From the NCBI RefSeq assembly GCF_000243415.2, contig NZ_KI912270.1, positions 6,281,837 through 6,345,836 of the forward strand: 64,000 nt of DNA, in the 5' to 3' direction. The notes below the pieces were generated by a model. It saw only the letters and a list, made by a program, of their open reading frames with translations. It made no database searches and had not been told where the DNA came from. Of this stretch, positions 8,651 through 18,471 are shown piece after piece. Made by a program: the position numbers and the translations under genes. How positions within the stretch are numbered: position 1 is the first letter of the stretch; the number at the start of each line of letters is the position of its first letter. This DNA is from Mycolicibacterium tusciae JS617 (lineage in GTDB: Bacteria > Actinomycetota > Actinomycetes > Mycobacteriales > Mycobacteriaceae).

Positions 8651-8673
8651 TGCCCGCTCAAAATCGAAGAGCC
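8651..8673 (-). repeat. Right terminal inverted repeat of the ISL3-type element
   Basis: This is the inverted partner of 7207-7229, beginning at the outer end with GGCTCTTCGATTTT on the minus strand. It lies 1 bp after the transposase stop codon and directly abuts the right CATATATG duplication. Confidence 0.9.
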
Positions 8674-8681
8674 CATATATG
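8674..8681. repeat. Target-site duplication, right copy
   Basis: The octamer CATATATG follows the right end of the element and equals the copy at 7199-7206. Removing the element and one copy would rejoin the SDR start codon with the upstream sequence now lying at 8682-8760. Confidence 0.9.
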
Positions 8682-8760
8682 GATATTCGCAGCCGCGGCG
8701 GTGACGGATTGCTCCCCGGGTTGGGTATCCACGGTCGTAGGCTGAAATTTCGGAGAATCG

Positions 8761-9438
8761 ATGAGCGGCATGCGAGGACTGACCCGCCGCAGTGCGCGTC
8801 GGGTGTTCCGGGACCGCCGGGAGGCCGGCGACGTCCTGGCGCAGAAGCTGGTGTCCTACCGCGACAGGAACGATGTGCTGGTGCTGGGGCTGGCGAGGGG
8901 CGGCGTTCCGGTTGCTTGGCCGGTGGCCCGCGCCCTGGGGGCTCCGCTGGATGTGTTCCTGGTTCGCAAACTGGGCGTCCCGCAGTGGCAGGAGCTCGCG
9001 ATGGGCGCATTGGCCTCCGGCGGTGGTGTCGTGATCAACGACAGCCTGGTGCGCAGCCTGGGCGTCAGCGACGAGCAGATGCAGGACGCGATCGTGCGAG
9101 AGACCGATGAACTACATCGGCGGGAGCGTGCCTACCGCGGAGACCTGCCACCGGTCGAGATGGCCAACAAGACGGTGATCCTGGTCGACGACGGTATCGC
9201 CACCGGCGCCAGCATGCTCGCCGCGATACGTGCCGTGCGGGCCGACGGCCCGTCCGCGGTGGTGGTTGCGGTGCCCGTCGGACCGCCATCGACGTGCCGG
9301 GAGCTCGCGACCGAAGCTGACGACGTGGTCTGTGCGACGATGCCACCCGGATTCGAAGCCGTCGGCCAGGCGTACGAGGATTTCCATCAGGTCACCGACG
9401 ACGAGGTGCGCGAATTATTAGGGGCGCCAACGGTTTAG
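8761..9438 (+). CDS. Type I phosphoribosyltransferase domain protein
   Basis: This 225-aa protein carries the PRPP-binding signature [13 protein letters not shown] (about residues 140-152) and the early phosphoribosyltransferase motifs [11 protein letters not shown] and FLVRKLGVP. The start at 8761 is supported by GGAG 6 bases upstream. Stand-alone members like this are common in actinobacteria and often lack a proven base substrate, so the reaction beyond PRPP chemistry is open. It corresponds in position to M. tuberculosis Rv2143. Its stop codon overlaps that of the convergent small membrane protein gene by 4 bp. Confidence 0.88.
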   Translation: MSGMRGLTRRSARRVFRDRREAGDVLAQKLVSYRDRNDVLVLGLARGGVPVAWPVARALGAPLDVFLVRKLGVPQWQELAMGALASGGGVVINDSLVRSLGVSDEQMQDAIVRETDELHRRERAYRGDLPPVEMANKTVILVDDGIATGASMLAAIRAVRADGPSAVVVAVPVGPPSTCRELATEADDVVCATMPPGFEAVGQAYEDFHQVTDDEVRELLGAPTV

Positions 9439-9773
9439 CGGTTGCGGTCCTCTTCGACGTCACGGGTGACATCGTCGGCCTGCTCGACGACCGTCGTCTC
9501 CGCTTCGTAGTCGGGTTCGACCGCGGGCGCTGCGGGGGCTCCGGATTCCTCCGGGTACTCCTCATCGAACTCGACGACTGGTTGATTGTCGAGGTCGCTC
9601 TCGGCTTCGGCGGTGCCCCGGGAGCGATCCCGGATCGCATCAATGATCAGCAGCACCACGCCGATCACGCTGGCCGCGATGCACACCCATGCGATCAATT
9701 CATTGCTGGTGACGACGGCGGTCACCAACGCGGCAAGGCCGATGACTGCAAGCACGAGCGCGACGATCAACAT
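9435..9773 (-). CDS. Small two-helix membrane protein with acidic tail (Rv2144c-like)
   Basis: This 112-aa protein has two hydrophobic segments near the N terminus (about residues 2-22 and 27-45), a short basic stretch (IRDRSRG), and a long acidic, proline- and alanine-containing tail rich in Glu and Asp. No enzymatic motif is visible. It lies 48 bp downstream of wag31 on the same strand, matching the position of Rv2144c in M. tuberculosis, so it may be the last gene of the dcw transcription unit. The charged cytoplasmic tail next to the polar growth organiser suggests a structural or recruiting role, but this is a guess from position only. Confidence 0.8.
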   Translation of the reverse strand: MLIVALVLAVIGLAALVTAVVTSNELIAWVCIAASVIGVVLLIIDAIRDRSRGTAEAESDLDNQPVVEFDEEYPEESGAPAAPAVEPDYEAETTVVEQADDVTRDVEEDRNR

Positions 9774-9821
9774 TGATCAACCCTGGGTCGACGGGACAAG
9801 GAAAGCGAAATTCGCCGACGA

Positions 9822-10634
9822 CTAGTTGTTGCCGCGGTTGAACTGGTTGAAACCGCCGGCCTCGTTGTTGGCACTGGAGTCCACCGGGGCGGCGGAGCCA
9901 CGCTGGCCGAGCTCCTCGAGCTGCGATTCCAGGTAGGTCTTGAGCCTGGTGCGGTACTCGCGCTCGAAGGTACGCAGCTGTTCGAGGCGACCTTCCAGCA
10001 CTGTGCGCTGCTGATTGATGGTGCCCATGATCTCAGAATGCTTGCGCTCGGCGTCGGCCTGCAGGGCGTCGGCCTTCTCCTGGGCCTGCCGCAGCTGCGC
10101 TTCCGAACGCGTCTGAGCGTCGAGCAGAAGTGCGTCGGCACGCTGCTTGGCCTCCGTGACCGTGGTCTCGGCGGTCTGCCGCGCCTCGCTGACCAGTGCA
10201 TCGGCCTGGGCGCGTGCGTCGGCGAGCAGCTTGTCGGACTCGGCCTTGGCGGTGCCGGTCAACCGGTCGGCGGTGTCCTGCGCCAGGGCCAGCACCCGTG
10301 CCGCCTTGAGCGCCTGGTCCTCAGTGACCGATGAGGTCGGGGCCGCTTCGTACACCGGCTGCGGGGTGGGCTCGGGTGCGGGCGGAGGCGTGGGAGCGGG
10401 CTCGTAATGCGGAATCGACTGAGTCGACTGCGCGTCACCGCCACCTCCGGAGGCCAGCTCCTGGTCCAGCTCGGCGACCCGCTGACGGAGGTCGGCGTTC
10501 TCCTCGATGAGTCGGGTCAGCTCGTTCTCAACCAGATCGAGGAAGGCGTCGACCTCGTCCTCGTTGTAGCCGCGCTTGCCGATTGGTGGCTTGCTGAACG
10601 CAACGTTGTGAACGTCGGCAGGTGTAAGCGGCAT
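9822..10634 (-). CDS. wag31: Cell pole and septum organiser Wag31 (DivIVA)
   Basis: This 270-aa protein has the DivIVA N-terminal membrane-binding domain ([20 protein letters not shown], then [13 protein letters not shown]), a first coiled coil to about residue 60, a proline-rich linker (about 65-100), and a long alanine- and glutamine-rich coiled coil up to about residue 250. DivIVA proteins bind negatively curved membrane and direct polar peptidoglycan synthesis in mycobacteria. A threonine at residue 71, in the AQSTQS segment, lies close to the PknA phosphosite known in M. tuberculosis Wag31 (Thr73). An AAGGGGG ribosome-binding site precedes the ATG. The 239-bp gap before the gene probably holds its own promoter. 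Confidence 0.97.
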   Translation of the reverse strand: MPLTPADVHNVAFSKPPIGKRGYNEDEVDAFLDLVENELTRLIEENADLRQRVAELDQELASGGGGDAQSTQSIPHYEPAPTPPPAPEPTPQPVYEAAPTSSVTEDQALKAARVLALAQDTADRLTGTAKAESDKLLADARAQADALVSEARQTAETTVTEAKQRADALLLDAQTRSEAQLRQAQEKADALQADAERKHSEIMGTINQQRTVLEGRLEQLRTFEREYRTRLKTYLESQLEELGQRGSAAPVDSSANNEAGGFNQFNRGNN

Positions 10635-10873
10635 TGTCTGCCCCCTTGGAGTCTGGACCGTGAACCGATCTCAAAGTGTAAAGCCTCGCTTGAACGTAAC
10701 TGGCGCCCATCCTGTCACACCAGACCCGGCGGTTGCAGTAGAGCCCAATATTAAGAGCGAATTTCAATCTTCCCCGGCCGCGGTGGCCGCAGATTCAGTC
10801 ATCCAATATCGACCCCGGAAAACCCCGGGCGATGTCCGTCGCTAACTCCAAAGCCGCGGCGGGCGGGCGTATC

Positions 10874-11179
10874 TCAGGCCGCTGCGCCGAATGCCAGTTG
10901 CATGCCGATAAAAGCCACCAGCAGCAGCACCATGATGGATAGGTCGAAGCGAACGGCACCTATCGTGAGCTGCGGGATGACGCGCCTCAACAGCCTCACC
11001 GGCGGGTCCGTCACGGTCATGATCAGTTCCAGGATGACCACCGTCACGCCCTTGGGCTGCCAGTCCCGCGAGAACGAGCGGATGAATTCGACGACGACCC
11101 GGGCGATCAGAAGCAGCCAGAACACGAACAGGACAAAGCCCAGGATCGAGAAGAATTGCGACAACGGAGCCGACCTCAC
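10874..11179 (-). CDS. YggT-family integral membrane protein
   Basis: This membrane protein of about 101 aa has two hydrophobic regions, ILGFVLFVFWLLLIARVVVEF near the N terminus and LSIMVLLLVAFIGMQLAFG at the C terminus, separated by the YggT signature TDPPVRLLRRVIPQ. YggT proteins are found beside sepF and divIVA in many Gram-positive genomes and are thought to help septum or pole assembly, though their exact role is unclear. GTG at 11179 gives a length close to the 96-aa M. tuberculosis Rv2146c. GTG at 11218 or TTG at 11164 are alternatives. It lies 130 bp downstream of sepF. Confidence 0.9.
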   Translation of the reverse strand: MRSAPLSQFFSILGFVLFVFWLLLIARVVVEFIRSFSRDWQPKGVTVVILELIMTVTDPPVRLLRRVIPQLTIGAVRFDLSIMVLLLVAFIGMQLAFGAAA

Positions 11180-11309
11180 TACAGGTGTGACATTTGATAC
11201 AGGCACGAGGCCGCGCACGCTTGAAGCCCGGGGCGCCGGCGCGACGTCGCCAGCCTACCTGGCACGTTCGGCGATGACGCTACCGCGGAGAACCCCCTGG
11301 CAACCGAAC

Positions 11310-11957
11310 CTATTGGTAGGCGTAGAAGCCGGCCTCGGCGATACGGCGGCGTTCCTCGGCGGTCACATCTATATCGGCGGGCGAGAGCAGGAAGACTTTG
11401 GTCGCGACCTTGTCGAACGAGCCGCGCAGCGCGAATGCCAACCCGGCCGCGAAGTCAACCAGCCGCTTGGCATCGGCGTTGTCCATGGTGACCAGGTCCA
11501 TGATGACCGGAGTGCCGTCCCGGAACCGTTCGCCGATGGTGCGGGCCTCGCCGTAGTCCTTCGGGCGCAGCGTGGTGATCTTCGACAGCGGGCTGCCCGC
11601 CTCGAACAACTCGGCCATCCGGCGCGGATCCATCGCGAGGGCCCCGCGGGTGGAGCCACGCAGCGCGCCCAGCCGCGAGGATGCGCGCTCGAAGTCGCGC
11701 GGACCGCGCATCCTTGGCTCGAAACGGTCGTCGTCGCGGAATCCACCGCGGTACCCGGCCGGTGCGTCGTCGTACTCGCGGTCGTCGTAGCCGCCCCGTC
11801 CGGGGGCATAGCCGTCATCTTCGAAACGGTCCTCCCGCGGACGGCGCGAGTACCCGCCGCGCGCGGTGCCGCGGTCGTCGTCTTCGTAGTACTCGTCGTC
11901 GTAGTCGTCCATAGGGGCCATCCCGAAGTAGGCCTTGACCTTGTGGAGTGTGCTCAT
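11310..11957 (-). CDS. sepF: FtsZ-anchoring cell division protein SepF
   Basis: This 215-aa protein has an N-terminal amphipathic segment ([13 protein letters not shown]) suited to membrane binding, a long low-complexity region rich in Asp, Arg, Gly and Tyr (about residues 17-100), and the C-terminal SepF fold. Conserved stretches there are [40 protein letters not shown] and a GFYAYQ end. SepF ties FtsZ polymers to the membrane and is essential in mycobacteria, which lack FtsA and ZipA. It sits 13 bp after the YggS-like gene, and the FtsZ gene with its conserved PPFMRH tail is nearby. A purine-rich site precedes the ATG. Confidence 0.95.
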   Translation of the reverse strand: MSTLHKVKAYFGMAPMDDYDDEYYEDDDRGTARGGYSRRPREDRFEDDGYAPGRGGYDDREYDDAPAGYRGGFRDDDRFEPRMRGPRDFERASSRLGALRGSTRGALAMDPRRMAELFEAGSPLSKITTLRPKDYGEARTIGERFRDGTPVIMDLVTMDNADAKRLVDFAAGLAFALRGSFDKVATKVFLLSPADIDVTAEERRRIAEAGFYAYQ

Positions 11958-11970
11958 CGCTCGACCCTTC

Positions 11971-12783
11971 TCATGATCGCTCTGGTGTCTGTGATGAAGA
12001 TGTGACTGGAGTGACTACTTCAGGTGACGTTAGAGGACGTTGTCCCAATAGCGCGGTACCGACACGCACACACGTTGAGCCGTGTTCGACCGCCACCTCG
12101 AGGTCGCCCGACATCCCTGCCGACAGTTCGAGGCGCTGCGGATAGTTCCGCTGTACCCGCGCCAGTTCGGATTGCAAACGCCCGAAGGCTGCGCCGGGAT
12201 CCGCTCCCAACGGCGGAATCGCCATCAGCCCGACGAACTCCAGACCCTCGCCGGCCTGGGCCGCGGCGCAGAGGGCGTCGACCGCTTCCGGGTCGTTGAC
12301 ATCCACGCCTGAACGCTTCGTGTCCCCGTCGAGGCTTATCTGTATGTAGACGCGAAGCGGCGCGGACCGTTCGCCGTCGGCCAGCGCCCGCACCGCGGCG
12401 CGGTTCAGCGCGTCAATGACCCGCATGCTGTCGACGGAGTGGACGGCATACGCCCAGCCGGCGATCGAGCGCGCTTTATTGCGCTGGATCCGCCCCACCA
12501 TGTGCCAGCGAATGGGTTCGCCGCCCACACTATTGGCGACTTCGACCGCTTTATTGGCCGCTTCCTGTTCGCGAGATTCGCCGAAATCCTCGCACCCTAA
12601 ATGGTGCAGAATTGATACGTCGGTGGCCGGGAAGAATTTGGTAATAGGCAGCAATTCAATTTCGTCAGAATTGCGTCCGGCTGCCTCGGCTGCGGCGGTG
12701 AGCCGTGCTCGGACGGCGGTCAGCGCCTCGGCAAGTTCAGATTCGCGAGTCGCGCCCGTTTCGCCTGCCATGGTCCGGCTCAT
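11971..12783 (-). CDS. YggS-family PLP-binding homeostasis protein
   Basis: This 270-aa protein has the alanine-racemase-like TIM-barrel fold of the YggS/PLPBP family: [13 protein letters not shown] with the PLP-binding lysine, [21 protein letters not shown] and [23 protein letters not shown]. The family binds pyridoxal 5'-phosphate and buffers vitamin B6 and amino acid pools but shows no racemase activity. ATG at 12783 overlaps the pgeF stop by 4 bp (ATGA) and implies coupled translation; ATG at 12771 is an alternative. It occupies the position of M. tuberculosis Rv2148c. Confidence 0.93.
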   Translation of the reverse strand: MSRTMAGETGATRESELAEALTAVRARLTAAAEAAGRNSDEIELLPITKFFPATDVSILHHLGCEDFGESREQEAANKAVEVANSVGGEPIRWHMVGRIQRNKARSIAGWAYAVHSVDSMRVIDALNRAAVRALADGERSAPLRVYIQISLDGDTKRSGVDVNDPEAVDALCAAAQAGEGLEFVGLMAIPPLGADPGAAFGRLQSELARVQRNYPQRLELSAGMSGDLEVAVEHGSTCVRVGTALLGQRPLTSPEVVTPVTSSSQTPERS

Positions 12784-13487
12784 TCCATCCACACCAGGGA
12801 TGCCAGCCGTCCCGTCGGCGCGTCCCGCCGGTGGCTGAACAGGTTGCGATCCTCCACCGTGCACCGCGGGTCGACATCGATGGCCGTGATTCCCAAATCC
12901 GTTAGTTGCCGGGCAATTCCGGCCCGCAGATCCAGTCCTGGCGTCTTCTGAGCGGTCGTCGTGCGACTGCCCGGCAGGGTGGCCTCCACCTCGTCGGCCA
13001 TCGCCGCGGGAACCTCGTAATTGCGTCCGCTGACCGAGGGACCCAGCAGCACCGAGATGTCCTCGGCGTGCGCACCGAGTTCGAGCATCGCCTCCACCGT
13101 GCGCGCCACGACACCGTTCTGTGCCCCGACCCGGCCGGCGTGCGCGGCCGCCACCACGCCGACGCGCGCGTCACCCAATAGAACCGGAACGCAATCGGCG
13201 GTCACCACGGCCAAAGCCAAACGCCGCCTGCGGGTAACCAGTGCATCGGTTTTGTCGACGGGTGCGGGCCGATGTCCGTCGACCACCACGACGCGATCGC
13301 TGTGCACCTGGTTCATCCACACGACACCGTCATCGCCCAGTCCGACTGCCGTGGCGAGCCGTTTGCGGTTGGCGGCCACGGCAGCGGGGTCGTCGCCGAC
13401 GTGGTCGCCGAGATTGAAGGTGTCGAACGGCGGCGCAGAGACGCCACCGGCACGTGTCGTGGTCACGCGCCGTATACGTACCGTCAC
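12780..13487 (-). CDS. pgeF: Peptidoglycan editing factor PgeF (YfiH family)
   Basis: This protein of about 235 aa belongs to the multicopper-like DUF152/YfiH family. Metal- and active-site motifs visible are MNQVHSDRV, VVTADCVPVLL, AAHAGRVGA and DPRCTVEDRNLFSHRRD, which supply the conserved His-Cys-His set. E. coli YfiH hydrolyses wrongly incorporated residues in UDP-MurNAc peptides, and related proteins cleave purine nucleosides. The start is set at GTG 13487 because conserved sequence begins at TVRIRRVTTTRAGG; an upstream extension is open, so the N terminus is uncertain. The gene starts 56 bp after ftsZ and overlaps the YggS-like gene by 4 bp. Confidence 0.9.
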   Translation of the reverse strand: MTVRIRRVTTTRAGGVSAPPFDTFNLGDHVGDDPAAVAANRKRLATAVGLGDDGVVWMNQVHSDRVVVVDGHRPAPVDKTDALVTRRRRLALAVVTADCVPVLLGDARVGVVAAAHAGRVGAQNGVVARTVEAMLELGAHAEDISVLLGPSVSGRNYEVPAAMADEVEATLPGSRTTTAQKTPGLDLRAGIARQLTDLGITAIDVDPRCTVEDRNLFSHRRDAPTGRLASLVWME

Positions 13488-13542
13488 GTTCGCCAGTATC
13501 GCGGCGATGAGCCTCTCGGGCGAAGAGCGGATCGCACGGCTG

Positions 13543-14679
13543 TCAGTGGCGCATGAACGGCGGCACGTCGACGTCGTCGTCGTCGTCCCCGCCGCCGATG
13601 CTGACCGTCGCGCCGTTGGTGTGCACCGGCACACTGGCGGCGTCGGCGGGCTCGAACAGCTGCGAGGTCACCTTGCCCGCTGTTCCGGCCGCGATCGCCT
13701 GCCCGGTGCCGACCACCGGCTTGCGCCCCGGCCCGGCCGCATCGAATCCCGCGGCGATGACCGTGACGCGGACCTCGTCGCCGAGGGAGTCGTCGATGAC
13801 GGTGCCGAAGATGATGTTGGCCTCGGCGTGAGCTGCCTCTTGCACCAGCGAAGCCGCTTCGTTGATCTCGAACAGTCCGAGGTCGCTGCCGCCGGCGACG
13901 GACAGGAGCACGCCCTGGGCGCCCTCCATGGACGCCTCGAGCAGCGGCGAATTGATGGCGATCTCGGCTGCCTTGAGGGCGCGGCCGTCACCCCGCGCCG
14001 ACCCGATGCCCATCAACGCGGTGCCCGCTCCGCTCATGACGCCCTTGACGTCGGCGAAGTCGACGTTGATCAGACCGGGCGTGGTGATCAAATCGGTGAT
14101 GCCCTGCACGCCGTTGAGGAGCACCTCGTCGGCGCTACGGAACGCGTCCATCAACGACACCGCGGCGTCGCCCATCTGCAGGAGCCGGTCGTTGGGGATC
14201 ACGATCAGCGTGTCGCAGCTCTCGCGCAACGAGGTGATGCCGGTCTCGGCCTGGTTGCTTCGCCGCTTGCCCTCGAAGGAGAACGGTCGCGTCACCACAC
14301 CGACGGTCAGCGCACCGAGCTTGCGGGCGATCGTCGCCACGACGGGCGCACCGCCGGTACCGGTGCCACCGCCTTCGCCCGCGGTGACGAACACCATGTC
14401 GGCGCCGCGCAGCAGCTCCTCGATGTCATCCTTGGCGTCTTCGGCGGCTTTGCGTCCGACCTCGGGGTCGGCGCCGGCGCCGAGCCCGCGGGTGGAGTCG
14501 CGGCCGACGTCGAGCTTGACGTCGGCATCGCTCATCAACAGCGCTTGCGCGTCGGTGTTGATGGCGATGAACTCAACGCCTTTGAGGCCCTGCTCGATCA
14601 TCCGGTTGACGGCGTTGACGCCGCCGCCGCCGATGCCGACGACCTTGATCACGGCGAGGTAATTATGCGGGGGGGTCAT
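13543..14679 (-). CDS. ftsZ: Tubulin-like cell division GTPase FtsZ
   Basis: This 378-aa FtsZ has the tubulin signature GGGTGTG (residues 103-109), the N-terminal nucleotide motif [22 protein letters not shown], and the synergy loop around [20 protein letters not shown]. The C-terminal tail is acidic ([11 protein letters not shown]) and ends PPFMRH, the peptide that contacts SepF and other partners. FtsZ polymerises into the Z ring at midcell. Translation begins at ATG 14679 behind a strong purine run (GGGAGGAAAGGG). A candidate promoter in the ftsQ-ftsZ gap could let ftsZ be made independently of the upstream mur genes. Confidence 0.99.
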   Translation of the reverse strand: MTPPHNYLAVIKVVGIGGGGVNAVNRMIEQGLKGVEFIAINTDAQALLMSDADVKLDVGRDSTRGLGAGADPEVGRKAAEDAKDDIEELLRGADMVFVTAGEGGGTGTGGAPVVATIARKLGALTVGVVTRPFSFEGKRRSNQAETGITSLRESCDTLIVIPNDRLLQMGDAAVSLMDAFRSADEVLLNGVQGITDLITTPGLINVDFADVKGVMSGAGTALMGIGSARGDGRALKAAEIAINSPLLEASMEGAQGVLLSVAGGSDLGLFEINEAASLVQEAAHAEANIIFGTVIDDSLGDEVRVTVIAAGFDAAGPGRKPVVGTGQAIAAGTAGKVTSQLFEPADAASVPVHTNGATVSIGGGDDDDDVDVPPFMRH

Positions 14680-14753
14680 CGGATCGCCCTTTCCTCCCAG
14701 GTTGGTTGTCGACTCGCGGAACGCCTTGGCAAACTCTCAACCTCAACCAGAGG

Positions 14754-14780
14754 GTTATAGTTATGTCAAGTTGTTCCGCG
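14754..14780 (-). promoter_or_regulatory. Candidate ftsZ promoter
   Basis: The 176-bp gap between ftsQ and ftsZ is an AT-richer island in an otherwise tightly packed cluster. On the minus strand it contains TATAAC (14754-14759), which could be a -10 element, with TTGCG-type sequence about 18-19 bp upstream, and a TTGACA hexamer at 14764-14769. Start sites are known to cluster upstream of ftsZ in mycobacteria. Which hexamers are used here cannot be decided by eye. Confidence 0.4.
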
Positions 14781-14855
14781 CAACCAGAACGGTAGGGCGG
14801 GTGCGCGGGCGATGCGTGCAGGCGCGCCGACACGCGCGCAAAGAATTCTGCGCAA

Positions 14856-15830
14856 TTACTTGACGGTCGGCAGGTCCGGACTGGACACGTCGTACGTCTG
14901 GCCGGGCTGTGTGAGCAGTGCCCCGAGCTTGAGGGCCTTCTCCTCCGTGCGGTCGGTGGTCCCCCACACGACCTGGCGACCATCGGTGAGTTGCAGCGTG
15001 ATTGCGGCGACCGAGGGTGCGTCGACGCGGGCGACCTGCGCGGCCACCTCTGGGCGCAGCGACGTCATGACCTCCAGCGCGGCCTTCGTCGGCGGATCGT
15101 TTGGACCGGGATTCTGGGTGTCGAGATACGGCACGCCGGGTGGCGGCGGCGCGATCGCGAAGTCCACGCCGTCGCGGTCGAACAGATGCGGTCCGTCCGG
15201 GTAGTCCTTGACCACCACCGGCACCCGCTCGACCACGGTGACCCGCAGCGTTGACGGATACTCGCGCTGGACCCGGACGCTGGCGACGCGCCGGATGGCG
15301 GCCACTCGCTCGGCGACGGTGTCGGTGTCGATCTGCAGCAGCGGTGTTCCCGGTTCGACGGCCACCGCGCTGGTCACCTCGTCCTGTGTCACCGCGCCCA
15401 GCCCGACCACGACGATGTCGCGCGCCGACATGACCGGCGTGAAGTACAGCAGCAGGCCGAGACCGACGACGGTCACACTGATCAGCGCCGTCCACATCAG
15501 CACCTTCAGGCCCCGAACCGTGCCGCGCCCAATCTTTTTCGGATTGGGGGTGCCGGTGACGCGCCGCTTGGCCTCGCGGCGGGCCTCTTCGATGGCGGTG
15601 GCGCGGGCCTGGGCGGCGCGTCGTTCCTCGCGCTCACGGCGTGCCCGGCGCCGCGGTCCCTCGAAATCTGTTTCCGCGGGCGGCGATGGTGTCGGCTCGG
15701 CCGACTCGGCCGACTCGGCCGACTCGGCCGACTCGGCGTCGGTGCCGGCCGCCTCGGATTCGGTGTCGGCCAGGGTTTCGGGTTCGTCGGCCTCGGCCGA
15801 GCTGTCAGCGGGGTCGGTCGGCTCGGTCAT
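14856..15830 (-). CDS. ftsQ: Cell division protein FtsQ (POTRA domain)
   Basis: This 324-aa bitopic protein has a long N-terminal cytoplasmic tail (about 110 residues) rich in Glu, Ala, Ser and Arg, one membrane helix (about 111-132), and an extracytoplasmic POTRA domain starting [17 protein letters not shown] followed by the FtsQ beta domain. FtsQ bridges the early and late divisome. The tail contains four copies of an A-E-S tripeptide encoded by a tandem 9-bp DNA repeat. The start overlaps the murC stop by 4 bp, so translation of the pair is probably coupled. Confidence 0.93.
   Translation of the reverse strand: MTEPTDPADSSAEADEPETLADTESEAAGTDAESAESAESAESAEPTPSPPAETDFEGPRRRARREREERRAAQARATAIEEARREAKRRVTGTPNPKKIGRGTVRGLKVLMWTALISVTVVGLGLLLYFTPVMSARDIVVVGLGAVTQDEVTSAVAVEPGTPLLQIDTDTVAERVAAIRRVASVRVQREYPSTLRVTVVERVPVVVKDYPDGPHLFDRDGVDFAIAPPPPGVPYLDTQNPGPNDPPTKAALEVMTSLRPEVAAQVARVDAPSVAAITLQLTDGRQVVWGTTDRTEEKALKLGALLTQPGQTYDVSSPDLPTVK
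15696..15731. repeat. Tandem 9-bp repeat inside ftsQ
   Basis: Four perfect copies of CTCGGCCGA follow one another, with a degenerate fifth to 15740. Each adds the tripeptide Ala-Glu-Ser to the cytoplasmic tail of FtsQ. Because the unit is a multiple of three, copy-number change would keep the frame. Confidence 0.9.
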
Positions 15831-17311
15831 CGCGATACCGTGCCCGGCCCACCGGGCGCACTGCGGTTGGCCTTTGCCTGTAGCGCCGCCAGGATTTCCT
15901 TACCGAGCATGGTGACGTCGCCGGCTCCCATGGTGACGACGACATCGCCCGGCTGCAGAGCACTGGCCACACGTTCGGCGACGGCCGAGAAGTCCGGGAT
16001 ATAGCTCACCGGAACGGTGACGTGTTCGGTGACGCTCGCCCCGCTGATTCCGGCTATCGGCTGTTCACGTGCCGCATAGACGTCGAGCACGAAAACCTCG
16101 TCCGCCGTATCCAACGCCTGTCCGAACTCTCGCGCGAAAGCCTCTGTCCGCGAATACAAGTGCGGTTGGAACACCACGACCGTACGGCCTGTGTGCGCCA
16201 CCGTTCGCAAGGTGCTCAGATTGGCGTGCACCTCGGTCGGGTGGTGCGCGTAGTCGTCGAAAACACGCACACCGTTGACGGCCCCGACCAGCTCCAGACG
16301 GCGGCGCACACCTTCGAAGCCGGCCAGACCGTCGAGCACCGCGTCGACAGGTGCGCCGGCATTCACCGCGGCGAGCAAGGCTGCCAGCGCATTGAGGGCC
16401 ATATGTCTGCCCGGCACCGCCAGCCGCATCACCCACGGCTGCGGGTCACCCGCCAACCGGACGTGCGCGACGGCGCCGGTGTCGTGTTGTTCCCAGCTCA
16501 CCAGCGCGGCGTCGGTCGCCAGACCCGGATCGCTGCCGTAGCGCAGGACGCGGATGCCAAGCGCCGCCGTGCGTTCGGCAAGTGCGGCCGCACCGGGATC
16601 GTCGACGCACACCACAAGTGCGCCACCGGGTTTGATGCGTTCGACGAAATCATCGAACACCGCGCCGTAGGCCTCGACGCTGCCGTAGAAATCGAGGTGA
16701 TCGACGTCGACGTTGGTCACCACCGCGATGTCGGGGCTGTACTCGAGCAGCGACCCGTCGCTCTCGTCTGCCTCCGCGACGAAGCAATCGCCGCTGCCGT
16801 GGTGGGCGTTGGTGCCGGCCTCCCCGAGGTCTCCCCCGACCGCGAACGACGGGTCGAATCCGCAGTGCTGCAGGGCAACTATCAGCATCGAGGTGGTGGT
16901 CGTCTTGCCGTGGGTGCCGGTCACCATCAGCGTGGTGTGCCCGGCCATCAGCTTGGCCAGAACGACCGGACGCAGAATGACCGGGATGCCACGCCTGCGC
17001 GCCTCGACCAGCTCGGGGTTGGTTTTGGGAATCGCGGCGTGGGTGGTGACGACGGCTGTCGGTCCACCGGGCAGCAGGTCGAGCGAGGACTCGTCGTGGC
17101 CGATCCGGATCGACGCACCCCGCGCTTGCAGCGCCAACACACCGCGCGACTCCTTGGCATCCGAACCGGACACCAACCCGCCCCGATCCAGCAGGATGCG
17201 GGCGATACCAGACATGCCGGCTCCGCCGATGCCGACCATGTGCACCCGCTGCAACTCCTCCGGCAACATCCGATGTCGCCGGCCTTCCGGCTCCGGTGAC
17301 TTCGCGTTCAT
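15827..17311 (-). CDS. murC: UDP-N-acetylmuramate--L-alanine ligase MurC
   Basis: This 494-aa Mur ligase adds L-alanine to UDP-MurNAc, the first step of stem peptide synthesis. It shows the N-terminal Rossmann motif [13 protein letters not shown] (about residues 26-38), the ATP-binding [12 protein letters not shown] (about 130-141), the EADESDGS catalytic segment, and the C-terminal [10 protein letters not shown] characteristic of MurC. The length is normal for the family. The ATG at 17311 overlaps the murG stop by 4 bp, and its own stop overlaps ftsQ by 4 bp. Like the other dcw ligases it acts in the cytoplasm. Confidence 0.98.
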   Translation of the reverse strand: MNAKSPEPEGRRHRMLPEELQRVHMVGIGGAGMSGIARILLDRGGLVSGSDAKESRGVLALQARGASIRIGHDESSLDLLPGGPTAVVTTHAAIPKTNPELVEARRRGIPVILRPVVLAKLMAGHTTLMVTGTHGKTTTTSMLIVALQHCGFDPSFAVGGDLGEAGTNAHHGSGDCFVAEADESDGSLLEYSPDIAVVTNVDVDHLDFYGSVEAYGAVFDDFVERIKPGGALVVCVDDPGAAALAERTAALGIRVLRYGSDPGLATDAALVSWEQHDTGAVAHVRLAGDPQPWVMRLAVPGRHMALNALAALLAAVNAGAPVDAVLDGLAGFEGVRRRLELVGAVNGVRVFDDYAHHPTEVHANLSTLRTVAHTGRTVVVFQPHLYSRTEAFAREFGQALDTADEVFVLDVYAAREQPIAGISGASVTEHVTVPVSYIPDFSAVAERVASALQPGDVVVTMGAGDVTMLGKEILAALQAKANRSAPGGPGTVSR

Positions 17312-18471
17312 CGCAGACCTTTTCGGGATTCGCGGGCGACATCGAGCGCCACTTCGGCGACCTTCTGCGCAGCATCGCGATGGCCGGCCATGGCGGCGGC
17401 CACCGTCATCGCCTGCAGTCGCCCAGTCTCGGTCAACAATGAGGTGACAGTCTCGGCGACGAATTGCGGTGAAAGGTCCGCGTCGTCGACGAGGACGCCG
17501 CCGCCGGCGTTGACGACGGGCAGCGCGTTGAGCCGCTGCTCGCCATTGCCGATCGGCAGCGGCACATACACCGCGGGCAGGCCGATCGCCGTCAGCTCGG
17601 CGACCGTCATCGCCCCCGACCGGCAGATCGCGAGGTCGGCGGCGGCGTAGGCGAGGTCCATCCGGTCCAGATACGGAACGGCGACGTACGGCGGATCGCC
17701 GTCTGCCGGCTCACGCAAATCGAGGGTGTTCTTGGGACCGTGCGCGTGCAGCACCGAGATTCCGGACGCAGCAAGATCTTTGGCGGCGGCAGACACCGCC
17801 CGGTTGAGCGACTGCGCACCCTGCGACCCGCCGAAAACGAGTACTACCTTGGCGTCGTCGTCAAACCCGAAGTGAGCGCGCGCCTCGGCGCGCAGCGCCG
17901 TGCGATCCAGCGATGTGATCGCGGCCCGCACCGGCACCCCGACGACCTCGGCGCCGCGCAGTCCCGGATTCGGCACCGCCGAAAGCACCCGTCGCGCAGA
18001 TCGGGCGCCGACCTTGTTCGCCCAGCCCGCCGTGGCGTTGGCCTCGTGGATCACCACCGGCACCCGCCGGCGCCGGCCCAGCCCGCCGCGAGCAGCCAGA
18101 TAAGCCGGCAGCGCGACGTAGCCACCGAATCCGATGACGACGTCGGCGTCGACGTCGGTAAGCACGGCGCGGGTCTGCCGCACTGCCCTTCGGATGCGCA
18201 TCGGCAGCCGGGCGAGGTCAGCGGACGGTTTGCGCGGAAGCGGGACCGGGGTGATCAGTTCGAGGGCATAGCCGCGCTGCGGCACCAGGCGGGTCTCCAG
18301 ACCACGCTCGGTGCCCAGTGCGGTGATCCGCACGTCAGGATCGATCGCTCGCAGCGCGTCGGCCACCGCCATCGCCGGTTCGACATGGCCCGCGGTACCA
18401 CCACCCGCGAGCACCACGGATATCCCCCGGTCTCTCCGCTGCCCCCGAGGACCAGATACCGATCTGCTCAC
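17308..18471 (-). CDS. murG: Lipid II synthase MurG (GlcNAc transferase)
   Basis: This 387-aa GT28 enzyme transfers GlcNAc from UDP-GlcNAc to lipid I at the inner membrane face. The N-terminal glycine loop is [13 protein letters not shown], the second is [15 protein letters not shown], and the UDP-GlcNAc site includes [24 protein letters not shown]. The first about 15 residues are a basic lead-in. The GTG start at 18471 overlaps the ftsW stop by 4 bp (GTGA). Gene order ftsW-murG-murC-ftsQ is the standard actinobacterial arrangement. Confidence 0.98.
   Translation of the reverse strand: MSRSVSGPRGQRRDRGISVVLAGGGTAGHVEPAMAVADALRAIDPDVRITALGTERGLETRLVPQRGYALELITPVPLPRKPSADLARLPMRIRRAVRQTRAVLTDVDADVVIGFGGYVALPAYLAARGGLGRRRRVPVVIHEANATAGWANKVGARSARRVLSAVPNPGLRGAEVVGVPVRAAITSLDRTALRAEARAHFGFDDDAKVVLVFGGSQGAQSLNRAVSAAAKDLAASGISVLHAHGPKNTLDLREPADGDPPYVAVPYLDRMDLAYAAADLAICRSGAMTVAELTAIGLPAVYVPLPIGNGEQRLNALPVVNAGGGVLVDDADLSPQFVAETVTSLLTETGRLQAMTVAAAMAGHRDAAQKVAEVALDVARESRKGLR

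Larger units (their letters stand above)
7207..8673 (+). mobile_element. Complete ISL3-family insertion sequence (1467 bp)
   Basis: The element is bounded by imperfect 23-bp terminal inverted repeats. The left end (7207-7229) starts GGCTCTTCGATTTT, and the right end (8651-8673) is its inverse, with the outer 14 bp perfect and 3 mismatches further in. It carries one transposase gene on the plus strand and is flanked by identical 8-bp duplications. All parts needed for mobility look intact, so the insertion is probably fairly recent. It separates the SDR gene from its upstream DNA and lies just before the phosphoribosyltransferase gene. The exact named IS cannot be given without a database comparison. 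Confidence 0.93.

Noticed and set aside
13021..14760. A 579-codon plus-strand frame across pgeF and ftsZ
   Set aside because: It runs antisense to FtsZ with its intact signature and shows no domain of its own.
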